DNA of 64,000 nt. Source: Sphingosinicella sp. YJ22 (GTDB lineage: Bacteria > Pseudomonadota > Alphaproteobacteria > Sphingomonadales > Sphingomonadaceae). The position numbers and the translations under genes were made by a program. Positions within the stretch are counted from its first letter, which is position 1. Each line of letters starts with the position of its first letter. Positions 27,711 through 37,300 of this stretch are shown here, piece by piece. The notes under the pieces were generated by a model. It was given only the letters and a program-made list of their open reading frames with translations. It searched no databases and had not been told where the DNA came from. The stretch spans positions 112,765 through 176,764 of the forward strand of contig NZ_JAANPA010000002.1 of assembly GCF_011320075.1 (NCBI RefSeq), written 5' to 3'.

Positions 27711-28304
27711 ATGCGTAAGACTCTGCTTGCCGCCGCGTTGCTCACCGGCGCGATGGCCACTCCGGCGATGGCCCAGGACGACGACAATCGCGGCGGTTTC
27801 CATGTCGGCGCGATCGTCGGCTACGACACCGTTCAGGGCGACGTCGACGGCTCGGACGGCGTGGCCTACGGCGTCACCGCGGGCTACGACTTCCAGCTCG
27901 GCACCAATTTCTATGTCGGCCCGGAAGTCGAGCTGAGCTCGTCGAGCGTCGACGAGTGCGAGGCCGGAGTCGTCCGCGCCGGCGACGTGCTGTGCCTCGA
28001 GGCCGGCCGCGACATCTATGTCGGCGCCCGCTTCGGCACCCGCGTCGGCCCGAACCGCGACGTGTTCCTCTATGCCGGCGGCGGCTACACCAACGCCGAG
28101 TTCCGGGCGACCTATGACGCCAACCTGCCCGGCACCACCGACGACTTCGACCTCACCGACGAGGCCGACGGCTTCCGCCTGAAGGCCGGCGTCGAATGGG
28201 ACTTCCTTCGCAACGCCTTCGTCCGCGCCGAATATCGCTACTCCAATTACGAGGGCGACATCGACCGTCATCAGGCGGTCGCGGGCGTCGGCCTGCGCTT
28301 CTAA
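27711..28304 (+). CDS. outer-membrane beta-barrel protein (opacity-like), paralogue 1
   Basis: A 197-residue porin-like barrel with a signal peptide (MRKTLLAAALLTGAMATPAMA). Alternating strands such as FHVGAIVGYDTV, DIYVGARFGTRV and FVRAEYRYSNY end in a C-terminal phenylalanine (GVGLRF), the usual BAM recognition signal. It is closely related in layout to the next gene. There is a cysteine pair in the ECEAGVVRAGDVLCLEAG loop. It is followed by a clear intrinsic terminator at 28335. The ligand is unknown. Confidence 0.88.
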   Translation: MRKTLLAAALLTGAMATPAMAQDDDNRGGFHVGAIVGYDTVQGDVDGSDGVAYGVTAGYDFQLGTNFYVGPEVELSSSSVDECEAGVVRAGDVLCLEAGRDIYVGARFGTRVGPNRDVFLYAGGGYTNAEFRATYDANLPGTTDDFDLTDEADGFRLKAGVEWDFLRNAFVRAEYRYSNYEGDIDRHQAVAGVGLRF

Positions 28305-28334
28305 TCACGAGCTTCCGTTGGGGAGACGGGAGGG

Positions 28335-28364
28335 GGGCCGGGTCCGCGAGGATCCGGCCCTTTC
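28335..28364 (+). terminator. intrinsic terminator after barrel gene 1
   Basis: Stem GGCCGGGTCC / GGATCCGGCC (one G-T pair) with loop GCGA, followed by CTTTCTT. It separates the two barrel genes into independent transcripts. Confidence 0.8.
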
Positions 28365-28506
28365 TTCATGCCCCGACCTGCGGACAACCGGTGTCGAATC
28401 GGCAACGCTGCGACCCGTTTATCTCCCGTTCATGCAACTTTCCGGCGCGCTCGCGCTTTCGGGAGGCCGCGTCCGCAAGGACCAGTTGCATATCAGGAGT
28501 GATTTC

Positions 28507-29151
28507 ATGTTGAAGTATGTTGCCGCCGCGCTCGTTGCCGGCACCGCGCTGACCCCCACCATCGCCGCCGCCCAGGATTCGCCGTTCAGCGGTCCGCGCG
28601 TCGAAGCCCTTGTCGGCTACGATTCGATCCGCTCCGGCGAGACCGAAGGCCAGTTCGACGAGACGGTCGACGGCGTCGGCTACGGCGTCGGCGTCGGCTA
28701 TGATTTCGATCTCGGCGGCGTGGTGCTCGGCGCCGAGGCGGAGCTCAGCGATTCGAGCGGCGAGCAGGACCTCGACGAGACGATCGACGGCGTCAACTAT
28801 GTCGGCCGTTTCGAGACCGGCCGCGACATCTATGTCGGCGCGCGCATCGGCGTTCCGGTGACTCCGCAGACCCTGCTTTACGCCAAGGGCGGCTACACCA
28901 ATGCCGCGGTCGAGGCGGGCTTCGAATCCAACAATGACGTGTTCGAAGAGGACACGACGCTCGACGGCTGGCGCGTCGGCGCCGGCGTCGAGCAGGCGAT
29001 CGGCTCCAATGCCTTCGCCAAAGTGGAATATCGCTATTCCAACTACAATTCGCTGCGCATCGACGACGAGGTGACCGGCGGCGACCCGCTCGAGCTGGAC
29101 GTCGACGTCGACCGCCACCAGGTGATGGCCGGCTTCGGCCTGCGCTTCTAA
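28507..29151 (+). CDS. outer-membrane beta-barrel protein (opacity-like), paralogue 2
   Basis: A 214-residue barrel with a signal peptide (MLKYVAAALVAGTALTPTIAAA) and a C-terminal GFGLRF. It shares the elements DIYVGARIG, YAKGGYTNA, VEYRYSNYN and VDRHQVMAGFGLRF with paralogue 1, so the two arose by tandem duplication. The loops are strongly acidic and lack the cysteine pair of paralogue 1. It has its own ribosome-binding site (AGGAGTGATTTC) and terminator, so it can be regulated separately. Confidence 0.88.
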   Translation: MLKYVAAALVAGTALTPTIAAAQDSPFSGPRVEALVGYDSIRSGETEGQFDETVDGVGYGVGVGYDFDLGGVVLGAEAELSDSSGEQDLDETIDGVNYVGRFETGRDIYVGARIGVPVTPQTLLYAKGGYTNAAVEAGFESNNDVFEEDTTLDGWRVGAGVEQAIGSNAFAKVEYRYSNYNSLRIDDEVTGGDPLELDVDVDRHQVMAGFGLRF

Positions 29152-29166
29152 AAAGCGCGTGAAATG

Positions 29167-29203
29167 GGCCGGGGCGCTGGCGGGCGCCCCGGCCTTCTTT
29201 TTG
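29167..29203 (+). terminator. intrinsic terminator after barrel gene 2
   Basis: A perfect 11-base stem, GGCCGGGGCGC / GCGCCCCGGCC, with a six-base loop and a T-rich tail TTCTTTTTG. It insulates dnaN from upstream transcription. Confidence 0.9.
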
Positions 29204-29284
29204 CTCGCATAATCCACTGGCGAGGGCCGCATCGCCCGCTATAACCCTTCGACAAACCACATGAGCGGGTAAGCAGGGGTTAGC

Positions 29285-30388
29285 ATGAAGGCGACGATCG
29301 AACGGGCGACTCTTCTGAAGGGGCTCGGCCACGTCCATTCCGTGGTGGAGCGGCGCAACACCATTCCGATCCTGTCCAACGTGCTGCTGGAAGCATCGGC
29401 TGACGGCGGTTTGCGCCTGATGGCGACGGATCTCGACCTGCAGATCAACGAGACGGTCGAGGCGCAGGTCAGTGATGCCGGCGCCACCACGGTCCCCGCC
29501 CACACCCTGTTCGACATCGTCCGCAAGCTGCCCGAAGGCAGCCAGGTCGAGCTGACCGCCGCGGAAGGGCGCATGCAGATCATCGGGGGACGCGCCCGCT
29601 TCACCTTGGCCGCGCTGCCGCGCGACGACTTCCCGATCATCGCCGAGGGCGAGCTGCCGACCCGCTTCGAGCTGCCGGCCGCGACTCTGCGCCAGATCAT
29701 CGACAAGACCCGCTTCGCCATCTCCACCGAGGAGACGCGCTACTATCTCAACGGCATCTACCTGCACGTCACCGACGGCGAGCTGAGGGCGGCGGCGACC
29801 GACGGCCACCGCCTCGCCCGGGTCACCGTGGCCCGGCCGGACGGCGCCGAGGCGATGCCGGGCGTGATCATCCCGCGCAAATGCGTCGCGGAACTCAGGA
29901 AGCTGCTCGACGAGGTCGACGGCACCGTCGAGGTGTCGCTGTCTGAATCCAAGGTCCGCTTCGGCCTCGGCAACGCGGTGCTGACCAGCAAGCTGATCGA
30001 CGGCACCTTCCCCGACTATAGCCGGGTCATCCCGACCGCGAACGACAAGCTGCTGAAGCTCGATCCGCGCAGCTTCGAGGAAGGCGTCGACCGCGTGTCG
30101 ACCATCGCCAGCGAGCGCACCCGCGCCGTCAAGATGACTCTCGACCGCGACAAGATCACGCTTTCGGTGACGTCGCCCGAAAATGGCACCGCGGCGGAGG
30201 AAGTGCCGGCCGATTATGCCGCGCAGGGGATCGAGATCGGCTTCAACGCCCGCTATCTGCTCGACATCCTCGGCCAGATCGACGGCGACGTCGTCGAGGT
30301 CCACCTCGCCGATGCCGCCGCGCCGACACTGCTGCGCGAGAATGACAACGCCCCGGCGCTCTACGTCCTCATGCCGATGCGGGTGTGA
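29285..30388 (+). CDS. dnaN: DNA polymerase III sliding clamp (beta subunit)
   Basis: The ring-shaped processivity factor of the replicase; 367 residues in three similar domains. Recognisable blocks are VVERRNTIPILSNVLL, the AATDGHRLA motif of the peptide-binding pocket, DGTFPDYSRVIP and the terminal ALYVLMPMRV, where the last residues contact clamp-binding partners. The gene is not next to dnaA or recF, as is usual in this lineage. It is preceded by a strong terminator and followed by a gap of about 110 bases before rpoZ. Confidence 0.98.
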   Translation: MKATIERATLLKGLGHVHSVVERRNTIPILSNVLLEASADGGLRLMATDLDLQINETVEAQVSDAGATTVPAHTLFDIVRKLPEGSQVELTAAEGRMQIIGGRARFTLAALPRDDFPIIAEGELPTRFELPAATLRQIIDKTRFAISTEETRYYLNGIYLHVTDGELRAAATDGHRLARVTVARPDGAEAMPGVIIPRKCVAELRKLLDEVDGTVEVSLSESKVRFGLGNAVLTSKLIDGTFPDYSRVIPTANDKLLKLDPRSFEEGVDRVSTIASERTRAVKMTLDRDKITLSVTSPENGTAAEEVPADYAAQGIEIGFNARYLLDILGQIDGDVVEVHLADAAAPTLLRENDNAPALYVLMPMRV

Positions 30389-30501
30389 GGTTCGGGGCGC
30401 CACTGGCGCTCCGGGCTCAGGCCTCCTACATTGACTCTAGAGAGGCTCGCTGCTAGCCGCGGCCGCTTCCCAACAGGGCCAGTTTCTTTCGGAGTCGCTT
30501 C

Positions 30502-30843
30502 ATGGCGCGCGTTACTGTCGAAGATTGTGTCGACAAGATCCCCAATCGGTTCGATCTCGTTCTGCTCTCCGCCCAGAGGGCGCGGCAGATTTCGGGCGGC
30601 GCCGAGCTGACCATCGATCGCGACCGCGACAAGAACCCGGTCGTCGCCCTGCGCGAGATCGCCGAGACCACGGTGAAGCCGCGCGACCTCGAGGAAGCGC
30701 TGGTCTCCGGCCTGCAGCGCGTCCAGCTGGACGACGACGACGTCGCGGACGAGGTCGGCTCGCTGAGCCAGTCGGCCGAGGCGCTTCGTCTCACCGCCGC
30801 CGCCCCGCCGCGCAACACCAACATGTCCGGCGACTACGAGTAA
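30502..30843 (+). CDS. rpoZ: RNA polymerase omega subunit
   Basis: A 113-residue omega subunit that helps to assemble RNA polymerase and forms part of a ppGpp site. It has the typical [20 protein letters not shown] start, the central RARQISGG and the conserved [11 protein letters not shown] helix. The C-terminal extension, longer than in Escherichia coli, is common in alphaproteobacteria. It lies 1.2 kb from rsh, recalling the rpoZ-spoT neighbourhood of other proteobacteria, with two genes inserted between. Confidence 0.97.
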   Translation: MARVTVEDCVDKIPNRFDLVLLSAQRARQISGGAELTIDRDRDKNPVVALREIAETTVKPRDLEEALVSGLQRVQLDDDDVADEVGSLSQSAEALRLTAAAPPRNTNMSGDYE

Positions 30844-30857
30844 CCGGTGAGCGGCCC

Positions 30858-31427
30858 ATGACCGAGGCCGCCCATTACAGAGTCTTCGACACGGCGATCG
30901 GCCGCTGCGGCATAGCCTGGCGCAGCGGCCTTGTCGTATCCACGGCACTTCCCGGCGAAGGTGACGCCGCGACGGTTCGCCACCTGATCCGGCGAAACCC
31001 GGGCGCCGCCGAGGCGGAGCCGGACGGCCCGGCGGCGGACGCGATAGCCCTGGTCCAGCGGCTGCTTGATGGTGAGGCAGTCGACCTCAGGGCCATCCCG
31101 GTCGATCTCGATTCCTGTCCCGACTTCGAGCGCCAGATCTACGCGCTGCTGCGCGAGGTGCCGACCGGTGCGACCGTCACCTATGGCGAACTGGCCGCAC
31201 GCGCCGGGGCGCCGGGCGCTGCGCGGGCGGTGGGCATGGCGATGGGCCGCAACCCGGTGCCGATCATCGTTCCCTGCCACCGCGTGCTGGCGAGCAGCGG
31301 CCGCAGCGGCGGCTTCTCAGCCCCCGGCGGGGTGACGACGAAGTTCAGGATTCTTCAGATCGAGCAGGCGGGGCGCGGCGGCGACGCGATGCTGTTCGAC
31401 AGCCTTCCGCTGGCGATCAAGGCCTAG
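30858..31427 (+). CDS. methylated-DNA-[protein]-cysteine S-methyltransferase
   Basis: A DNA repair protein that removes O6-methylguanine damage by transferring the alkyl group to its own cysteine. It has 189 residues with the C-terminal active site IVPCHRVLASSG (acceptor Cys140) and the helix-turn-helix VTYGELAARAGAPGAARAVG. There is no N-terminal AdaA domain. It starts 14 bases after rpoZ, so it is probably cotranscribed. It meets the HxlR gene tail to tail with a four-base overlap. Confidence 0.95.
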   Translation: MTEAAHYRVFDTAIGRCGIAWRSGLVVSTALPGEGDAATVRHLIRRNPGAAEAEPDGPAADAIALVQRLLDGEAVDLRAIPVDLDSCPDFERQIYALLREVPTGATVTYGELAARAGAPGAARAVGMAMGRNPVPIIVPCHRVLASSGRSGGFSAPGGVTTKFRILQIEQAGRGGDAMLFDSLPLAIKA

Positions 31428-31903
31428 GCGGCCTGGTTGGCGAGGCCGTCCAGCTCGCTGCGGTCGATCCATTCCATGTCGCCGAGTTTGAGGATCCGGC
31501 CGTCGGCGGATCGCGGCGCCATTTCGGCGATCGGCTGGCGGGTGACCCGGTCGACCAGGACCGGGTTGCTCGGCCGGCAATTGATCCACTTCTCGCCCCA
31601 TTGACGGAGCGACAGCAGCACCGGCAGCAGGTCGCGGCCCTTCTCGGTCAGGCGGTAGGAAATCCGGCGCCGGTCGGCGGGGTCCGGCTCGCGCTCGAGG
31701 ATGCCGTGCTCGACGAGCCGGGCGAGGCGGTTCGACAGGATGTTGCGGGCGATGCCCAGCGTCGACTGGAATTCCTCGAAATGCTTGAGGCCGTTGAACG
31801 CGCCGCGCAGGATCAGGAACGACCAACGCTCGCCGACCGTGTCCAGGGCCGCCGCGATCGAGCATTGCCGCAGCATCTCGCGGTGGCGATCGATATCCAG
31901 CAT
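31424..31903 (-). CDS. HxlR family transcriptional regulator
   Basis: A 159-residue winged-helix regulator of the HxlR type: CSIAAALDTVGERWSFLILRG opens the domain, followed by GIARNILSNRLARLVEHGI and DRRRISYRLTEKGRDL. The N-terminal Cys (residue 14) is the position used for redox or aldehyde sensing in some members. The C-terminal extension with a second Cys (WINCRPSN) is typical of a subgroup. It is divergent from rsh. The target is unknown; HxlR proteins usually control a nearby gene. Confidence 0.9.
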   Translation of the reverse strand: MLDIDRHREMLRQCSIAAALDTVGERWSFLILRGAFNGLKHFEEFQSTLGIARNILSNRLARLVEHGILEREPDPADRRRISYRLTEKGRDLLPVLLSLRQWGEKWINCRPSNPVLVDRVTRQPIAEMAPRSADGRILKLGDMEWIDRSELDGLANQAA

Positions 31904-32056
31904 CGCGGCATCCCGTATTCTTTTGATCTGCGCCGGACCATGCGCTTTTGCGTCCCGATCCGCAACCTAGCCGGGCGGGCGGGGGAATCACGGTAACGCG
32001 CGGCTTTCCAACATTTCCGTTTGCATCGCGGCCGCTGCGCACCCCATCTTAGCCCG

Positions 32057-34144
32057 GTGCTGAGACAATATGAGCTGGTCGAAAAGGTCCGGGGCTATGA
32101 TCCCGACGCCGACGAGGCGATGCTGAACCGCGCCTACGTCTTTTCGATGCAGAAGCACGGCACTCAGAAGCGCGCCTCGGGCGACCCCTATTACAGCCAC
32201 CCGATCGAGGTCGCCGGTATCCTCACCGACCTCCATCTCGACGACGAGACGATCGTCACCGCCATCCTCCACGACACGATCGAGGACACGGTCGCGACCC
32301 ATGAGGAAGTGGAGAAGCTGTTCGGGCCCAACGTCGCCCGCCTCGTCGACGGCGTGACCAAGCTCAGCAAGATCGAGGCACAGACCGAGAGCCAGCGGGC
32401 GGCGGAGAATCTGCGCAAGTTCCTGCTCGCCATGTCGGACGACATCCGCGTGCTGCTGGTGAAGCTCGCCGACCGGCTCCACAACATGCGCACGCTCCAC
32501 CACATCAAGAATGACGAGAAGCGCCGCCGCATCGCCCGCGAGACGATGGACATCTATGCGCCGCTCGCCGAGCGGATCGGCATGTACGAGTTCATGACCG
32601 AGATGCAGACGCTCGCGTTCAAGGAACTCGAGCCGGCGGCCTATGAATCGATCACCAAGCGGCTTGAGCAGCTGCGCTCGGGCGGCGGCGGCGACCTCAT
32701 CACCCGCATCGGCCGCGGCATCAATGCGCACCTGGAGGCCAACGGCATCGACGCCGAGGTCAAGGGCCGCGAGAAGCATCCCTATTCGATCTGGCGCAAG
32801 ATGGCCGAGCGCCACGTCAGCTTCGAGGCGCTGTCGGACGTCATGGCCTTCCGCTGCATCGTCGACAGCGTCGAGGATTGCTATCGCACGCTGGGGCTGA
32901 TCCACCAGCGCTGGCCGGTCGTGCCGGGGCGTTTCAAGGACTTCATCTCGACTCCCAAGCGCAACGGCTACCGTTCGCTCCACACCACCGTGATCCACGA
33001 CGAGCGGATGCGCATCGAGGTGCAGATCCGCACCCGGGAGATGCATGCCCAGGCCGAGTTCGGCCTCGCCGCCCACTGGGCGTACAAGGAAGGCAAGGAT
33101 GCTGCGCACACCCAGCATCCCTGGATCAGCGATCTCGTCGAGATTCTCGACCATGCGGCGACGGCCGAGGAGCTGCTCGAGCATACTCGCATGGCGATGT
33201 ACCAGGACCGGATTTTCGCCTTCACGCCGAAGGGCGAGCTGATCCAGCTGCCCAAGGGCGGCACCGCGGTCGACTTCGCCTATGCCGTCCACACCGATCT
33301 CGGCGACCAGACCGTTGGCGCCAAGATCAACGGCCGGCTGGTGCCGCTGCGCACCGTGCTGGAGAACGGCGACCAGGTCGAGATCCTCGTCTCCAAGGCG
33401 CAGCATCCCCAGCCGACCTGGCTCGGCTTCGTGATCACCGGCAAGGCGCGCGCCAACATCCGCCGCTGGGTGAAGTCGAAGGAGCGCGAGGAGACGATCG
33501 CGCTCGGCCGCAAGATCTTCGACGAGATCACCCAGCGCCTGCCCGACCCGCTCGGCTGGGAAGCGATCGCCGAGGCGCTCAAGCGCCTCCACCTGCCCGA
33601 CGACAATGCGCTGATGGAGGCGATCGCCACCAAGCGCATCGACGACGTCGCGGTGATGGAGGCTTTGCTGCCCGGCTCGACCCGAACCGGATCGAAGCCG
33701 CCGCCGCAGCGGACCGCCATTTCGGTGAAGGGACTGACCCCGGGCGTCGCCTTCCAGCTCGCCGAATGCTGCCACCCCATCCCGGGCGACCGAATCGTCG
33801 GCCTCAGGCGCGAGGGGGTGGGGATCGAGGTCCACACGATCAACTGCGACAGCCTCGCCGACGGCCAGGATGCCGACTGGGTCGACCTTCATTGGGGCGA
33901 CGAGACCGACGGCGGCACCGCGCGGCTGTGCCTCGTCATCGCCAACCAGCCCGGCTCGCTGGCGGCGGTGGCGGGGATCATCGGCCGAGATGCCGCGAAC
34001 ATCGTCAGCATGGAGCAGACCGCCCGCGACGGCGTCTTCCATACCTTCATGTTCGACGTCGAGGTCCATGACGTCGAGCATCTGATGCGAATTCTCGCCG
34101 CCCTGCGCGTCAGCGACGTCGTGTCGAGCGCCGAGCGACTCTAG
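32057..34144 (+). CDS. bifunctional (p)ppGpp synthetase/hydrolase Rsh
   Basis: The stringent-response alarmone enzyme, 695 residues. The order is: HD hydrolase domain (HDTIEDT with His72-Asp73), synthetase domain with the YRSLHTTV substrate loop, TGS domain (FAFTPKGELIQLPKG), zinc-finger region with ECCHPIPGD, and a C-terminal ACT domain. The GTG at 32057 (VLRQYELVEKVRGYDPDADE) matches the family start; upstream codons lack similarity. Both activities are expected because the hydrolase and synthetase motifs are intact. This is the single long RSH that is usual in alphaproteobacteria, linking starvation signals to the general-stress response. Confidence 0.96.
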   Translation: MLRQYELVEKVRGYDPDADEAMLNRAYVFSMQKHGTQKRASGDPYYSHPIEVAGILTDLHLDDETIVTAILHDTIEDTVATHEEVEKLFGPNVARLVDGVTKLSKIEAQTESQRAAENLRKFLLAMSDDIRVLLVKLADRLHNMRTLHHIKNDEKRRRIARETMDIYAPLAERIGMYEFMTEMQTLAFKELEPAAYESITKRLEQLRSGGGGDLITRIGRGINAHLEANGIDAEVKGREKHPYSIWRKMAERHVSFEALSDVMAFRCIVDSVEDCYRTLGLIHQRWPVVPGRFKDFISTPKRNGYRSLHTTVIHDERMRIEVQIRTREMHAQAEFGLAAHWAYKEGKDAAHTQHPWISDLVEILDHAATAEELLEHTRMAMYQDRIFAFTPKGELIQLPKGGTAVDFAYAVHTDLGDQTVGAKINGRLVPLRTVLENGDQVEILVSKAQHPQPTWLGFVITGKARANIRRWVKSKEREETIALGRKIFDEITQRLPDPLGWEAIAEALKRLHLPDDNALMEAIATKRIDDVAVMEALLPGSTRTGSKPPPQRTAISVKGLTPGVAFQLAECCHPIPGDRIVGLRREGVGIEVHTINCDSLADGQDADWVDLHWGDETDGGTARLCLVIANQPGSLAAVAGIIGRDAANIVSMEQTARDGVFHTFMFDVEVHDVEHLMRILAALRVSDVVSSAERL

Positions 34145-34361
34145 GCTCCGGCGCGCCGCCGTTCATGCTCGCGTAACTGAAACTAAACTATTCGCGCCGT
34201 TGTATTTTGGGGACGTTGCCGATTGCGGCGACGTGCGCAGCGGGTCGATCCAGCCGGCGACGCGGCATGAGAACAGACCCTGCAACAGGGACCCCGCGCA
34301 TTGAGACTTTGACGCCGCGCCGTGTTCGAGGCGATGACGGTACGACGCCCGCCAGGAGAGA

Positions 34362-37300
34362 ATGATGGCCGTTATGGTTGGTACGACGGGTAACGACTTT
34401 CTGACGGGCACGCCGCAGGACGATCATATCCAAGGTCTCGACGGTAACGACCGCATCGACGGCGCGGCCGGCAACGACATTCTGGAAGGTGGTCTCGGCG
34501 ACGATCTATACTATGTGGATTCCTCCCTGGACGTTGTCCGGGAGGGCCTGAACGCCGGATTGGACATCGTCTATGCAACCGTCAATTATGCGCTGAGAGC
34601 CGGGCAGCATGTCGAGGTTCTGGCCGCACAGAGTGGCGCCGGCACCGTCAGGATCGACCTGACCGGGAACGAGCTGAACAACAGCATTGCGGGGAACGAA
34701 GGCGTCAACGTGCTGAACGGCGGCGCCGGCGCCGACTATCTGCGGGGCTATGGCGGCGACGACCGCCTCGACGGCGGGGCTGGCAACGACATCGCGGAAG
34801 GCGGCCTTGGCAACGACATTTATTATGTGGACTCGGCACAGGACATCGTCCGGGAAGGGATCGGGGCGGGGTTCGACATCGTCTATGCCCGGGTCAGCTA
34901 CACGCTGACGGCCGGGCAGTATGTCGAGCTGCTGGCGGCGGAGAACGGCGCCGGCACCGCCAGAATCGATCTGACCGGCAATGAGCTGAACAACAGCATT
35001 GCCGGAACCGAAGGCGTTAACGTGCTGAACGGGGGCGCCGGCGACGACACCCTGCGCGGCTATGGCGGCGATGATCGCCTGGATGGCGGGCTCGGCAACG
35101 ACCTCATGGAGGGCGGGCTCGGCAACGACATCTATTATGTCGACTCTCCCCTGGACATCGTCCGGGAGGGCCTGAACGGCGGGCTCGACATCGTCTATGC
35201 GCGGGTCAGCTATGCGCTGAGGGCCGGCCAGCATGTCGAGCTGCTGGCGGCGGAGAATGGCGCCGGCACCGCCAGGATCGATCTGACCGGCAACGAGCTG
35301 AACAACAGCATCGGCGGGACCGAGGGCGTCAACGTGCTGAACGGCGGCGCCGGTAACGACACTCTGCGCGCCTATGGCGGCGACGATCGCCTAGATGGCG
35401 GCGCGGGCATCGACCTTATGGAGGGCGGGCTCGGCAACGACCTCTATTTCGTGGATTCCGCCTCGGACGTGGTTCGGGAAGGCGCGAATGCCGGCCTCGA
35501 CATCGTCTATGCCAGCGTCAGCTACGCGCTCACGGCCGGCCAGCATGTCGAGGTCCTCTCGACCAGCAATGGGGCCGGCACCGCGGCCATCAACCTCACC
35601 GGCAACGAGCTCAACAACAGCCTTGCCGGGAACGAAGGCGCCAACACGCTGTCCGGCGGCGCGGGCGCCGATACGCTGCGCGGCTATGGCGGCAACGACA
35701 TTCTCGACGGCGGCGCCGGGCAGGACATCCTGGAAGGCGGAACCGGAGCGGACATCTTCCGCTTCACCGCCGCGGCGCATTCCGCGGTCGGCGCGTTCGA
35801 CACGGCCCGGGACTTCGAAACCGGCCTCGACACGATCGATCTCGCCGCGATCGACGCCAACAGCCTAACCGGTGCCCGCGACTCGTTTCTCTTCATCGGC
35901 GCGGCCGGCTTCAGCGGCCGCGCGGGCGAGCTGCGCTACGTCCAGTCCGGTTCGGTGTTCGACCTCTACGCCGACCTCAACGGCGACCGCATCGCCGACA
36001 TGCACATCCGCGTCGTCGGCAACGGCCTCGTCGTCGGCGACATCGACGGCGCGGTCGCCGCTCCGATCAATCGGGCGCCGGCGATCACCTCCGGCAGCAC
36101 CGCAAGCGTCGCCGAGAACAGCTCGACCGCGACCATCGTCTACCAAACGGTCGCCAGCGATCCGGACGGCGATCCGGTGACCTACCGCCTGAGCGGCCCC
36201 GACGCGGCGCTGCTCAGCATCGACGTCGTCTCGGGTGCGGTACGGCTGCTCTCGTCGGCCAATTTCGAGGCGCGCAGCAGCTACAATTTCACCGTCCATG
36301 CCGAGGACGGTCGCGGCGGCACCACCGCCCAGCCGGTCACGCTGGCCATCCAGAACGTCAACGAGGCGCCGGTGATCACGTCCGGCGCCGCTGCGTCGGT
36401 CGCCGAGAACAGCGCGGCGTCGACGATCGTCTATCAGGCTGTCGCCAGCGACCCCGACGGCAACCCGATCAGCTATCGCCTGAGCGGGGCCGACGCGGCG
36501 CTGCTCAGCATCGATTCGAACGGTGCGGTGCGGCTGCTCTCCTCGGCCAATTTCGAGGCGCGCAGCAGCTACAGCTTCACCGTCCATGCCGACGACGGCC
36601 TCGGCGGCACCGACGCGCAGGGCGTCACGCTCACCGTCCAGGACGTCAACGAGGCGCCGGTGATCACCTCCGGCACCACCGCGACGATCGCCGAGAACAG
36701 CCCGACCTCGACCGTGGTCTATCAGGTCCTCGCCAGCGATCCCGACGGCAATCCCCTTGCCTATACGCTGAGCGGCGCCGACGCGGCCTCGTTCACGATC
36801 GACGCGAGCGGCGCGGTCCGCTTCATCCAGTCGCCCGATTTCGAGGCGCGCAGCAGCTATTCCTTCTCGGTTCAGGCCAGCGACGGCAGCCTCGCCGCCA
36901 CCCGCGGCGTCACCGTGACGGTCACCGACGTGAACGAGAGCGTCGGAGCGACTCCGATCATCGCCGAGACGAGCGCGGCCAATGACGGAATCGCTCAGGC
37001 GCAGACGATCCTGCGCTCGCAGCTCGCGGTCGCGCCCAATCCCAACCTCGAGGACCAGAGCCTGCCGTCGGTGCAGATCAACGGCAACATCTCGCCGCTC
37101 GGCGACAGCGACTATTTCAGCATCACGCTGAAGGCCGGCGAGCTGCTGATCCTCGACGTCGACGGCACCAACTCGCTCGACGCGTTCCTGCGCGTGTTCG
37201 GGCCATCCGGCACCCTGATTGCAGAAAATGACGATTCGGTGAGCTTTGACGCGGGCTCGTCGGCTCATTCGGGGATCAGCCACAATCTCGATTCGCTGGT

